From Streptomyces bungoensis (lineage in GTDB: Bacteria; Actinomycetota; Actinomycetes; Streptomycetales; Streptomycetaceae): a DNA stretch of 64,000 bases. Below the pieces are notes generated by a model. It was not told where the DNA came from. It saw nothing but the letters and a program-made list of their open reading frames with translations, and ran no database searches. A program made the translations under genes and the position numbers. Of this stretch, positions 14,903-25,443 are shown one piece after another. The stretch lies in the NCBI RefSeq assembly GCF_001514215.1, contig NZ_KQ948862.1:1-64000 (forward strand), given 5' to 3'. Every line of letters begins with the position of its first letter. Position 1 is the first letter of the stretch.

Positions 14903-16761
14903 CCACCACCACGACCGCCACTCCGGCCACGGAGGACGACGACCTCCCCAGCCCGCGGGACACCGGCGACGGCGACCCCTTCGACCGCGACGTCCTGCCC
15001 ACCCCGCCCGGCGCGACGGCGGGCCTGCTGCGCTCGCTGCTCGCCCCCATGAGGGCCCGCGTCGCCTTCACCACGGTCCTGCTGCTGCTCCAGCAGGCGG
15101 CGGTGCAGGCGGGCCCGCTGCTGGTGGCGTACGCCATCGACCGGGCCGTCCCGGCGTTCCGGCACCACGACCACGGGCCGCTGATCGCGGTGGCCGCCGG
15201 CTATCTGGTGTGCGCGCTGCTCTCCGGCGGGCTGCAGGTCGCGTTCATCGGGGCCTCCGCCCGGGTCAGCCAGGACGTGCTGCTGGACCTGCGCGGCCGG
15301 ATCTTCCGGCACGCGCAGGCGCTCAGCGTCGACTTCCACGAGCGGTACACGAGCGGTCGCCTCATCTCCCGCTCCACGACGGACGTCGAGTCGCTGCGCG
15401 AGCTCCTCAACGAGGGGCTGCAGGAGCTGGTGACCGTCGTGCTGTCCTTCCTCTACATCTCCGCCATGCTGCTGTGGCTGGATCTCGGCCTCGGCGCGGT
15501 CGCGGTGGCCTCCTTCGTGCCGCTGTACCTGCTGGTGCGGGTCTACCAGCGGCGCGCGGTGCGGGTGTACCGGGTGCGGTCCACCGCGATCGCCGCGGTG
15601 ATCGTGAAGTTCGTGGAGACGATGAACGGCATCCGGCCGGTGCGGGCCTTCCGCCGGGAGGCCGCGAACGACGCCGAGTTCGCCGTGCTGAACCGGCGGC
15701 ACGAGCGGAGCAACGGGGACGCGTTGCTGGAGATGGCCCGGTATGTGGTCGGCTCCCGGCTGGTGGCCAACACCGCGGTCGCGGGGATCGTGCTGTGGGG
15801 CGCCTACCGGGTGGCGTCCGGCTCGCTGGCGCTGGGCGTGCTGGCGGCGGCGGTGCTGTACCTGCGGCGGCTGTACGACCCGATCGACCGGCTCGGCATG
15901 TTCCTGAACTCCTACCAGTCGGCCGCCGCCTCGCTGGAGAAGATCGCCGGACTGCTCGCGCAGACCCCCTCCGTGCCGGAGCCCGCCGAGCCGCGCGAAC
16001 TCCCGGCGCGCGAGAGCGGGTTCCCGGGCCGTGAGGTCGTCTTCGACGGGGTCCGCTTCGCCTACCGCACCGGCGGCGAGGTGCTGCCCCGCTTCGACCT
16101 GACCCTGCCGGCCGGGCAGACCGTCGCCGTCGTCGGCTCCACCGGCGCGGGCAAGTCGACCCTGGCCAAGCTGCTCGCCCGCTTCTACGACCCCTCCGAC
16201 GGGCGGGTGCTGCTGGACGGCGTCGACCTGCGCGAGCTGGCGGTGCCCGAGCTGCGGCGCGGGGTGGTGATGGTGACGCAGGAGGCGTTCCTGTTCTCCG
16301 GCACGGTCGCGGACAACATCGCCATCGGCCGTCCCGAGGCCGGCCGCGAGGAGATCGAGCGGGCCGCGAAGGCGATCGGCGCGCACGAGTTCATCAGCGC
16401 CCTGCCCGACGGCTACGACACGGACGTACGCAAGCGCGGGGGCCGCATCTCGGCCGGCCAGCGCCAGCTGGTCGCCTTCGCCCGCGCGCTGCTCGCCGAC
16501 CCGGCGGTGCTGATCCTGGACGAGGCGACCAGCTCGCTGGACGTCCCGGGCGAGCGGGCCGTGCAGCGGGCGATGACGACCGTGCTCAGGGGCCGTACGG
16601 CGGTGGTGATCGCCCACCGGCTGTCCACCGTGGAGATCGCCGACCGGGTCCTGGTCATGGAGCACGGCCGGATCGTCGAGGACGGCCGGCCCGGCGAACT
16701 CATCGCGGGCACGGGAAGGTTCGCGGACCTGCACCGCGCGTGGCGGGACAGCCTGGCCTAG
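14899..16761 (+). CDS. ABC exporter half-transporter, catalytically competent partner
   Basis: This 620-residue exporter subunit has a roughly 40-residue acidic/Thr-rich cytoplasmic N-terminus, a six-helix transmembrane domain and an ATPase domain. Walker A is [10 protein letters not shown] (K419), the signature ISAGQRQLV (near 517, Ala and Ile replacing consensus residues), Walker [12 protein letters not shown] with Glu at 542, and the H-loop VIAHRLST. It complements the upstream subunit: its Walker motifs pair with the intact LSGGQ of the partner. Translation is coupled through the ATGA overlap. Family knowledge suggests a multidrug- or lipid-type exporter; the substrate is unknown. Confidence 0.9.
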   Translation: MTTTTTATPATEDDDLPSPRDTGDGDPFDRDVLPTPPGATAGLLRSLLAPMRARVAFTTVLLLLQQAAVQAGPLLVAYAIDRAVPAFRHHDHGPLIAVAAGYLVCALLSGGLQVAFIGASARVSQDVLLDLRGRIFRHAQALSVDFHERYTSGRLISRSTTDVESLRELLNEGLQELVTVVLSFLYISAMLLWLDLGLGAVAVASFVPLYLLVRVYQRRAVRVYRVRSTAIAAVIVKFVETMNGIRPVRAFRREAANDAEFAVLNRRHERSNGDALLEMARYVVGSRLVANTAVAGIVLWGAYRVASGSLALGVLAAAVLYLRRLYDPIDRLGMFLNSYQSAAASLEKIAGLLAQTPSVPEPAEPRELPARESGFPGREVVFDGVRFAYRTGGEVLPRFDLTLPAGQTVAVVGSTGAGKSTLAKLLARFYDPSDGRVLLDGVDLRELAVPELRRGVVMVTQEAFLFSGTVADNIAIGRPEAGREEIERAAKAIGAHEFISALPDGYDTDVRKRGGRISAGQRQLVAFARALLADPAVLILDEATSSLDVPGERAVQRAMTTVLRGRTAVVIAHRLSTVEIADRVLVMEHGRIVEDGRPGELIAGTGRFADLHRAWRDSLA

Positions 16762-16765
16762 GCCA

Positions 16766-16817
16766 TGTCGTCAAACTCCCGCCCGCCCTGCGGGCGGACG
16801 GCGGGAGTTTGACGACA
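16766..16817. terminator. Bidirectional terminator with an 18-bp perfect stem
   Basis: TGTCGTCAAACTCCCGCC (16766-16783) is repeated as its exact reverse complement at 16800-16817. The 16-base loop can itself pair (CGCCC with GGGCG). It sits between the convergent stops at 16761 and 16832. The length and the AT-containing base of the stem are unusual beside the other hairpins here. Confidence 0.8.
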
Positions 16818-16831
16818 GGACCTGGCCCCGC

Positions 16832-18079
16832 CTACGGCACCCCCAGCTCGAACAGCACGTACCCCGCGTACGACCCGGAGGCCACGGCCGCGATGCCGAG
16901 CACCGTGCACTGGACGGGCAGGGACAGCCGGCGCATCGCGACCGCCAGGGGCACGAAGAGCGGGAAGCAGGGCAGCAGGTAGCGCGAGACGTTGGCGAAG
17001 ATCTGCTGGCTGCCCAGGACGAGGGCGAGGGTCAGCACCGTGTGGACGACCAGGACCGCCGGGGGACGCAGCCGTAACAGCAGCGGCAGCAGCACGAGGG
17101 CCAGCAGCACGACGCCCACCCCGACGACGTCCGCGAAAGGACACGGGAACAGGTAGCCGTTGTGGCCCACCGGGACGGACGTCAGCACGTCCAGGGTCTG
17201 CCTGCCGTAGTCGAACTCGTGCGCCCAGGCGCCGGACTGGAGCGTGAAGTAGCCGCCCCAGTCGCCCGTCCGGTGGCCGACCCAGCCCAGGTAGCCGAGC
17301 AGGCCGAGCGGGGCGAGCGCCAGGGCGAGCAGCGGGCGCAGGGTGCCGTCGCGGCGGTCGCGCAGGGCGTACAGGACGGCAACCGCGAGCGCGGCGATCA
17401 GCGCCGCGGCGGTGGGCCGGCCCAGCCCGGCCGCGAAGGTGAGGACGCCCGCGGTGAGCCAGCGGCGGGTCATGACCGCGTGGCAGGCCCAGGCGGCGAG
17501 GGCGACGTAGAGCGAGTCGGAGTAGACCGCCCACTCCACGCCGGAGCCGGGCCACACAGCCCACAGTCCGGCCGCGGCGAGCCCGGCCCGCGGGCCGCCG
17601 AACCACGCGGCGACGGCGTGGACGCCGAGCGCGGCGGCGAAGGAGGCGAGGACGGACACCAGCAGGCCGGCGCCGTACGGGCCCAGGCCGGTCACCTCGG
17701 ACGCCATCCGCATCAGCGCCGGGTACAGCGGGAAGAACGCCGCCGAGTTGCCCTCCAGGGTGATCATGCCGGTGGCGCCGGGCACCGGGACGAGCTTCGG
17801 GTCGTAGCCGTGCAGCGCGATCTGCTGGTACCACCAGCCGTCCCAGGTGCCCAGCACGTCCCACGCGTGCGCCCCGCCGCCGAAGCGCGGGGACTTGCCG
17901 CGGAAGTCCCCGGCCGAGTCCAGCAGGTACAGGAAGGAGCACAGGCCGGCGAGCTTCAGGACGCCGAAGAAGGCGAGCACCGGGCCGTACCGGCGCACGG
18001 CGGCGCGCAGCAGCTCCCGCGGGCCGCGCACGCCCTCCCCGGGGGCCGCCGCGGGGACGCGGTCCAGGGCCGTGGTCAT
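16832..18079 (-). CDS. Multi-spanning membrane protein, PIG-V/GT-C-like mannosyltransferase candidate
   Basis: This 415-residue protein has about ten hydrophobic helices. Features include the early motif WDGWWYQQIALHGYDP, FFPLYPALMR in the first large loop, and later WAVYSDSLYVALAAWACHAV and FAAGLGRPTA. This pattern resembles the PIG-V-like membrane mannosyltransferases, which use polyprenyl-phosphate sugar donors on the outer face of the membrane. The ATG at 18079 overlaps the stop of the GT2 gene by 4 bases (ATGA). That gene probably makes the polyprenyl-phosphate donor. A longer open frame to 19306 exists but has no matching content. The acceptor cannot be told from sequence. Confidence 0.8.
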   Translation of the reverse strand: MTTALDRVPAAAPGEGVRGPRELLRAAVRRYGPVLAFFGVLKLAGLCSFLYLLDSAGDFRGKSPRFGGGAHAWDVLGTWDGWWYQQIALHGYDPKLVPVPGATGMITLEGNSAAFFPLYPALMRMASEVTGLGPYGAGLLVSVLASFAAALGVHAVAAWFGGPRAGLAAAGLWAVWPGSGVEWAVYSDSLYVALAAWACHAVMTRRWLTAGVLTFAAGLGRPTAAALIAALAVAVLYALRDRRDGTLRPLLALALAPLGLLGYLGWVGHRTGDWGGYFTLQSGAWAHEFDYGRQTLDVLTSVPVGHNGYLFPCPFADVVGVGVVLLALVLLPLLLRLRPPAVLVVHTVLTLALVLGSQQIFANVSRYLLPCFPLFVPLAVAMRRLSLPVQCTVLGIAAVASGSYAGYVLFELGVP

Positions 18080-18894
18080 GCGGCGCCCGGCCCCGCCGTA
18101 CGACGGCGGCGGCCCGCCTCCCGCCGCAGCCGGGCGATCCCGCGCAGGTCGGCCAGCGCGGTGGCCAGGATGTCGACGCTGCTGTCGGGGTCGTCCACCC
18201 AGTCCACCGGCACCTCGTGGATCCTCAGCCCGGCCCGCTCGGCCAGCACCAGCAGTTCGGTGTCGAAGAACCACCCCCCGTCCCGCACCAGCGGCAGCAG
18301 CCGCTCGGCGGCGTCGCGCCGCACCGCCTTGAACCCGCACTGCGCGTCGGAGAAGCCGACGGCGAGCGTACGGCGCAGCAGGGCGTTGTAGCCGCGGGAG
18401 ACGACCTCCCGCTTCACGCCGCGCACCACCCGGGAACCGGGGGCCAGGCGGGTGCCGATGGCGAGGTCGGAGTGGCCCGAGACCAGCGGCGCGACCAGCG
18501 GCAGCAGGGCCGCGAGCCCGGTGGACAGGTCCACGTCGGTGTAGGCCAGCACGGGGGCCCGCGAGGCGGACCAGACCGTGCGCAGCGCCCGCCCGCGCCC
18601 CTTGAGCGGCAGCCGGGTCCACTCCACCTCGGGCAGGCCGGCGGCGAGCCGGGCCGCGATGTGCGGGGTGCGGTCGGTGCTGGCGTTGTCGGCGACGGTG
18701 ATGCGGAACGGGTAGGGGAAGGTGTCCCGCAGATGGGCGTGCAGCCGCCGGACGTTCGGCGCCAGGTCCTTCTCCTCGTCGAACACCGGTACGACCAGGT
18801 CCAGGACGGGTTCCCCGGGCGGGAGGGCGAGGGGCGCGCGCCGGGGCAGGGGAGTCGCGGCCGGAGCGGTCCGGCCGGTGCGGAGTCTCATCAC
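18076..18894 (-). CDS. GT2 glycosyltransferase, polyprenyl-phosphate mannose/glucose synthase-like
   Basis: This 272-residue GT-A glycosyltransferase has LDLVVPVFDEEKDL at the N-terminus, the nucleotide-binding ADNASTDRTP segment, the metal-binding YTDVDLS (DxD) and the late DAQCGFKAVRRDAA motif. These match dolichol/polyprenol-phosphate sugar synthases, which charge a lipid carrier with mannose or glucose at the inner membrane face. There are no C-terminal membrane helices. The coupled downstream membrane protein at 16832-18079 is the likely user of the product. ATG 18894 is followed by a short basic, Pro-rich leader. Confidence 0.87.
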   Translation of the reverse strand: MMRLRTGRTAPAATPLPRRAPLALPPGEPVLDLVVPVFDEEKDLAPNVRRLHAHLRDTFPYPFRITVADNASTDRTPHIAARLAAGLPEVEWTRLPLKGRGRALRTVWSASRAPVLAYTDVDLSTGLAALLPLVAPLVSGHSDLAIGTRLAPGSRVVRGVKREVVSRGYNALLRRTLAVGFSDAQCGFKAVRRDAAERLLPLVRDGGWFFDTELLVLAERAGLRIHEVPVDWVDDPDSSVDILATALADLRGIARLRREAGRRRRTAGPGAA

Positions 18895-18960
18895 GTGGGT
18901 CCTTGCGTTCTCTGGTCGTCGGGCGCCCGCGGGTGTCCCGGGGCACGGCGGGGACGCGGG

Positions 18961-19488
18961 TCAGCCGCTCGCCCCGGGCACCGAGGTGGACGTGGAGGTC
19001 GGTGCGCCGCGGGGGGGCGCGGAGTCCGTGACCGGTGGGGTGGTGGCCGCGCCCCGGGAGGTGGCGGTGGCCGTGCTCGTGGCGGTGTGGGTGGGCGGCG
19101 GCTGTGCGGTCGCGCCCGGACCGTCGGTCGCCGTGGGCGGGACCGAGGTCTGCGTCGTGCTCGGCCCGGGCCGCCGGGTGGTGGCGGACGACCGCGGCGT
19201 CGGGCCGGTCGTGCCGTCCGGGGTCCGGGACGGGCCCGGGGCCGGGCTGATGACGGGACGCGGCGGCGGCGCGCTCGGCCGGTTCGCGGCCGGCGCGTGC
19301 GGCCACAGCAGCAGCCCGAGCCCGATCCCGGCGGCCGCCAGCACCGACCCAGCCGCCCGGCGTGCCGTGCGCGCCCGGCGCCGGGCGCGCACCCCCGCGT
19401 ACAGCCGCTCCCGCTGCCCGGCCTCGAACACGGCCGGTTCCCGGGTGCCGTGCATCAGCCGCGTCAGCTGCCGTTCGAAGTGATCCAT
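18961..19488 (-). CDS. Single-pass membrane protein with Pro/Ser/Thr-rich outer tail; candidate anti-sigma factor
   Basis: This 175-residue protein has an N-terminal cytoplasmic part of about 45 residues (MDHFERQLTRLMHGTREPAVF, then RRRARTARRA), one membrane helix (GSVLAAAGIGLGLLLWPHA) and a low-complexity extracytoplasmic tail made almost wholly of Pro, Ser, Thr and Ala. It begins 11 bases after an ECF sigma gene. That arrangement is the usual one for a membrane partner of a SigE-family sigma factor. No zinc anti-sigma motif (HxxxCxxC) is visible, so an anti-sigma role is inference. The tail is probably cell-wall-exposed and may be glycosylated. Confidence 0.72.
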   Translation of the reverse strand: MDHFERQLTRLMHGTREPAVFEAGQRERLYAGVRARRRARTARRAAGSVLAAAGIGLGLLLWPHAPAANRPSAPPPRPVISPAPGPSRTPDGTTGPTPRSSATTRRPGPSTTQTSVPPTATDGPGATAQPPPTHTATSTATATSRGAATTPPVTDSAPPRGAPTSTSTSVPGASG

Positions 19489-19499
19489 GGCCTCTTCCC

Positions 19500-20006
19500 T
19501 CACCCCACCGGCTCGATGACGTCGGCCAGCAGCCGGCGCAGCCGGGCCACCCCGCGCGCGGCGTGGGACCGGGCCGTGCCCACCGGGCAGCCCAGGGCCT
19601 CGGCGACCTGCCGGTCGGGCAGGTCCTGGTAGTAGCGCAGCACGACGGCGGCCCGCTGCTGCGGGCTCAGGCGGGCGAGCGCCGCCTCCAGCCGGGAGCG
19701 CTCGGCGACGGTCGCCGACACGTCCCCGGCCGCCGCCACCTCGGGCAGCCGCTCCACGGGCCGCTCGCCCCACCAGCGCCGGCGGGCCGAGCGGGCCGCG
19801 GCCCGGGCGAGCACCTTGCGGACGTACGCCTCCGGCGCCTCGTCGGCCACCTTCGGCCAGACGAACCACAGCTTGACCAGGGACTCCTGCAACAGGTCCT
19901 CGGCCCGATGCCGGTCCCCTCCGGTGAGCAGACGGGCCAGATGGAACAACACCGACCAGCGGGCCGCCACGAACGCGTCGTACTCACCGGCCCGAGCCTG
20001 CTCCAT
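19500..20006 (-). CDS. ECF RNA polymerase sigma factor, SigE family
   Basis: This 168-residue sigma-70 group 4 protein has region 2 as EYDAFVAARWSVLFHLARLLTGG..HRAEDLLQESLVKLW and region 4 as LARLSPQQRAAVVLRYYQDL with the helix-turn-helix PDRQVAEALGCPVGTARSHAARGVARLR. It directs polymerase to a small regulon, often including its own operon. An ATG at 20039 is also in frame. 20006 is preferred because family members start close to the EYDAF segment. It heads a leftward run with the membrane partner at 18961-19488; the GT2 pair follows about 67 bases later and may belong to the same transcript. Confidence 0.88.
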   Translation of the reverse strand: MEQARAGEYDAFVAARWSVLFHLARLLTGGDRHRAEDLLQESLVKLWFVWPKVADEAPEAYVRKVLARAAARSARRRWWGERPVERLPEVAAAGDVSATVAERSRLEAALARLSPQQRAAVVLRYYQDLPDRQVAEALGCPVGTARSHAARGVARLRRLLADVIEPVG

Positions 20007-20117
20007 TCCACGGTCCCCGTTCTCGCCGGCTGTCCACACCAGGAGAAAGGCCCCACGCCCCCGGCCGCGCTGCAGTCGCTGGGCGTGATCCGCGTCACGT
20101 GCGGGGGGTGGACGGCG

Positions 20118-22364
<2,247 letters not shown>

Positions 22365-22587
22365 CAGTCGGCCCCTCTTTCAGTGGCTCGCCCGCGGGGC
22401 GCACTCGGCCGTGCCGAACGGCCGGGCGCACCCCCTCGGGCACGCCCGGCCGCACGGTACGGCTGCGCCCCGACGGCTCCGACGCGGGCGCGGCCGGCTC
22501 CCCTTCGCGTCGTCCTCCCCACTGTTCTGCCCAGCGCGAGGGTCGCACTCACGTTTCCCCGGGGCGTGCCCCGTCGTTGGGACCCAC

Positions 22588-23808
22588 GTGAGGCACGTAC
22601 AAGGGCGCGCACGGCGCGCGGGGGCCGCGCTGGCCGCGGTACTGACATGGGCGGCACTGCTGGCCGGCTGCACGGGCGGCTCCGGCGGACTGGACATCGA
22701 CCGGGTCCTCGGGAAACCCCCGTCCCCCGAGGACGTCATCCGGGTGACCCCGGACGACGGCAGCAGAGCCGTCCGGCCCGAGGAGCGGCTGCGGGTGCGG
22801 GTGCCGGGCGGGCGGCTGGAGAAGGTGAGCGTCGTCGCCTCCCAGGACGCCCAGGACACCCCGGTCCCCGGGCACCTCAGCGCCGACGGGCTGACCTGGG
22901 AACCGGACGCGAGGAGGCTGGCGCTCGCCGCCAAGTACACCGTCGACGCGGTCGCGCTCGACGCGCACGGCCGCCGCTCGGCCCGGCACACCACCTTCAC
23001 CACCTACGTCCCCGAGCGCCGGTTCATCGCCTACGTCACCCCGGAGAACCGCTCCACCGTGGGCACCGGCATGATCGTCTCCCTGTCCTTCAGCCAGGAC
23101 ATCACGGACCGCGCCGCCGTCGAGCGCGCCGTCCGCGTCACCGCCCGGCCGCCGGTGGACATCCGCCCGCACTGGTTCGGGAAGAACCGCCTGGACTTCC
23201 GCCCCGAGCACTACTGGAAACCCGGCACCGAGGTCACCGTCGGCCTCGGCCTGAGGGACGTCGAGGGCGCCCCCGGCATCTACGGCCTGCAGGCCAAGAC
23301 GTTCGCCTTCACCGTCGGCCGCAGCCAGGTCTCCCTGGTGGACGCGGCCCGGCACATGATGGAGGTGCGGCGCGACGGACAGCTCCTGGCCACCGTGCCG
23401 ATCACCGCGGGCGCCCCGACACACCCCACCTACAACGGGAAGATGGTGGTGATGGACATGCTGGAGGTGACCCGCATGAACAGTCAGACCGTCGGTTTCG
23501 GCGGCGAGTACGACATCCCCGACGTCCCGCACGCCATGCGGCTCACCGACTCCGGCACCTTCCTGCACGGCAACTACTGGTCGCCGGACTCCCCGGGACA
23601 CGTCAACGTCAGCCACGGCTGCGTGGGCCTGAGGGACGTCAAGGGCGGCGGTTCGGACACCCCGGCGGGCTGGTTCTTCGACCGCAGCCTGGTCGGCGAC
23701 GTGGTCGAGGTCGTGAACAGCAAGGACAAGACGGTCGCTCCCGACAACGGCCTCAGTGGCTGGAACATGGCCTGGACGGCATGGACGGCCGGCAGCGCGG
23801 TGAAGTGA
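22588..23808 (+). CDS. L,D-transpeptidase lipoprotein with Ig-like domains (YkuD), first copy
   Basis: This 406-residue lipoprotein has a lipobox LLAGC near residue 26, two Ig-like beta domains (about 45-150 and 150-250) and a C-terminal YkuD domain. The catalytic motif is HGCVGLRD with C345, with HGNYW ahead of it. Such enzymes form 3-3 cross-links between diaminopimelate residues of peptidoglycan outside the membrane. The frame is open far upstream, but GTG 22588 gives a normal signal peptide (RHVQGRARRAGAALAAVLTW). It is a paralogue of the next gene, with which it shares EYDIPDVPHAMRLTDSGTF-type segments. Confidence 0.9.
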   Translation: MRHVQGRARRAGAALAAVLTWAALLAGCTGGSGGLDIDRVLGKPPSPEDVIRVTPDDGSRAVRPEERLRVRVPGGRLEKVSVVASQDAQDTPVPGHLSADGLTWEPDARRLALAAKYTVDAVALDAHGRRSARHTTFTTYVPERRFIAYVTPENRSTVGTGMIVSLSFSQDITDRAAVERAVRVTARPPVDIRPHWFGKNRLDFRPEHYWKPGTEVTVGLGLRDVEGAPGIYGLQAKTFAFTVGRSQVSLVDAARHMMEVRRDGQLLATVPITAGAPTHPTYNGKMVVMDMLEVTRMNSQTVGFGGEYDIPDVPHAMRLTDSGTFLHGNYWSPDSPGHVNVSHGCVGLRDVKGGGSDTPAGWFFDRSLVGDVVEVVNSKDKTVAPDNGLSGWNMAWTAWTAGSAVK

Positions 23809-23877
23809 GCAGATGAGGGGCGGTATCGAGCGGTCACGGTGACAGGTCGAAGTTGCGACGGAACGGTGACATTCACC

Positions 23878-23908
23878 TGACACCGCGCTCAAAATCCGGC
23901 GGTTAATA
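23878..23908 (+). promoter_or_regulatory. Candidate promoter of the second L,D-transpeptidase gene
   Basis: TGACAC (23878-23883) and TTAATA (23903-23908) are separated by 19 bases in the AT-richest spot of this gap. A start near 23915 would give a leader of about 50 bases to a TTG codon at 23966 that has a very strong GGGAGGGGAG ribosome site. Confidence 0.5.
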
Positions 23909-24010
23909 TGCGCGCACAGTGTGGTGGGGACCGGGCCTGACCTGGTCCTGGGAGGGGAGAACACCTTGAACGTGCGGCCGATATCGGGGGCTTCGGCGGG
24001 GGGACGGGGA

Positions 24011-24170
24011 AGTGAGCCGCAGGGGCGCGCCGGTGTCGAGAGGACATGGGGCTCCCCCCACGCGAGCGGATTCGGGCGTGGGGGAGCGCGGAGGCCCGAA
24101 GGGTTGAGCACGGTCGGCCTCTCGACACCGGCTGCAGCGCCCCGGAGGCGAACGCCTCAGATGAGGGGGA
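24011..24170. repeat. Nested palindromic element (REP/MITE-like) inside a lipoprotein gene
   Basis: Outer arms GCCGGTGTCGAGAGG (24029-24043) and its exact complement (24118-24132) enclose a second inverted repeat, GCTCCCCCCACGC (24051-24063) against GCGTGGGGGAGC (24076-24087). GGGGCGC at 24022-24028 pairs with GCGCCCC at 24137-24143. The whole can fold into a long branched hairpin. The reading frame stays open across it. Similar G/C-rich nested palindromes are scattered in Streptomyces genomes; that this one is an inserted copy is my inference. Confidence 0.6.
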
Positions 24171-25363
24171 GCGGTCGCAAGGGGCTGGCGCTGATAGCCG
24201 GCGCCCTGCTGATGGCCGTCACCGCGTGCGGCGGAGGCGGCCACTCGGAGTCCGGCCCGGGAGCCGGGAAGGGCAAGGACTCCGGGACCCGGCAGGGCGG
24301 GCAGTCCACCGCCGCCGTCAGCATCGCGCCCAAGTCCGGCGCCACCAACGTCGACACGAGCGGCGCCCTGAAGGTGAACGTCGCCAAGGGCAGGCTGACC
24401 GAGGTCGTGGTCAAGGACGCCAAGGGCACCCGCGTCGACGGCAGCATCGCGGCCGGCGGCGCGTCCTGGACGCCGTCGACCCACCTGGCCGGCGGCACCA
24501 AGTACACCGTGCACGCGGTGGCTAAGGACTCCGCGGGCCGCGAGGCCGCCGAGGACTCCAGCTTCACCACCCTGACGCCGAAGAACACCTTCGTCGGCTA
24601 CTTCACCCCCGAGGACGGCTCCACCGTCGGCGTCGGGATGCCGTTCTCCGTCCGCTTCACCCGGGGCATCACCCACCCGGAGGACGTCGAGAAGGCCATC
24701 CGCGTCAAGACCGAGCCGGCCGTCGACGTCGAGGGCCACTGGTTCGGCAACGACCGGCTGGACTTCCGCCCCGAGAAGTACTGGCAGGAAGGCACCAAGG
24801 TCACCGTCGACCTCGACCTCGACGGCGTCGAGGGCCGCGCCGGCGTCTACGGCAAGCAGCGCAAGACGGTGAAGTTCACCATCGGGCGCAACCAGGTCTC
24901 CGTCGTGGACGCCAAGAAGCACACGATGAAGGTCACCCAGGACGGCAAGGTCGTCAAGACCATCCCGGTCACCACCGGCAAGCCCGGCTACGACACCTGG
25001 AACGGCCAGATGGTGATGAGCGAGAAGCTCACCGTGACCCGCATGAACGGCGAGACCGTCGGCTACGGCGGCGAGTACGACATCAAGGACGTCCCGCACG
25101 CCATCCGCCTCACCAACTCCGGCACCTTCATCCACGGCAACTACTGGGGCGGCGGCGCCTTCGGCAACTACAACGCCAGCCACGGCTGCGTCGGCCTGCG
25201 CGACGTGCGCGGCGGCTACGACAGGAACGTTCCGGCGGCCTGGTTCTTCAACCACTCGATCATCGGCGACGTGGTGGTCGTCAAGCACTCCCACGACCGC
25301 ACGGTGGACCCGGCCAACGGGCTGAACGGCTGGAACATGTCCTGGGCCGACTGGAAGAAGTAG
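24161..25363 (+). CDS. L,D-transpeptidase lipoprotein with Ig-like domains (YkuD), second copy
   Basis: From ATG 24161 the product is 400 residues: signal peptide MRGSGRKGLALIAGALLMAV, lipobox TAC, two Ig-like domains, and a YkuD domain with HGCVGLRD (C343). It cross-links peptidoglycan by the 3-3 route. The frame is also open from a TTG at 23966, which has a much stronger ribosome site and a promoter. That start would add 65 residues encoded by the palindromic element and bury the signal peptide. I annotate ATG 24161 because it gives a working export signal, but the ancestral start was probably the TTG. The stop is followed by a strong terminator. Confidence 0.85.
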   Translation: MRGSGRKGLALIAGALLMAVTACGGGGHSESGPGAGKGKDSGTRQGGQSTAAVSIAPKSGATNVDTSGALKVNVAKGRLTEVVVKDAKGTRVDGSIAAGGASWTPSTHLAGGTKYTVHAVAKDSAGREAAEDSSFTTLTPKNTFVGYFTPEDGSTVGVGMPFSVRFTRGITHPEDVEKAIRVKTEPAVDVEGHWFGNDRLDFRPEKYWQEGTKVTVDLDLDGVEGRAGVYGKQRKTVKFTIGRNQVSVVDAKKHTMKVTQDGKVVKTIPVTTGKPGYDTWNGQMVMSEKLTVTRMNGETVGYGGEYDIKDVPHAIRLTNSGTFIHGNYWGGGAFGNYNASHGCVGLRDVRGGYDRNVPAAWFFNHSIIGDVVVVKHSHDRTVDPANGLNGWNMSWADWKK

Positions 25364-25377
25364 GCGTCGCCCGGAGT

Positions 25378-25414
25378 GCGGGCCCGGTGCTGTGAGGTAC
25401 GGCACCGGGCCCGC
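25378..25414 (+). terminator. Terminator after the second L,D-transpeptidase gene
   Basis: A 13-bp perfect stem GCGGGCCCGGTGC with an 11-base loop lies 14 bases past the stop codon. Confidence 0.75.
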
Positions 25415-25443
25415 CGCCGTTAGTGCCCGTTAACCTGCTGCCC

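Noticed and set aside
18080-19306. Long upstream extension (to 19306) of the membrane transferase frame
   Set aside because: It overlaps the GT2 gene in another frame and is Arg/Pro-rich without motifs; ATG 18079 gives a 4-base coupling with the GT2 gene.
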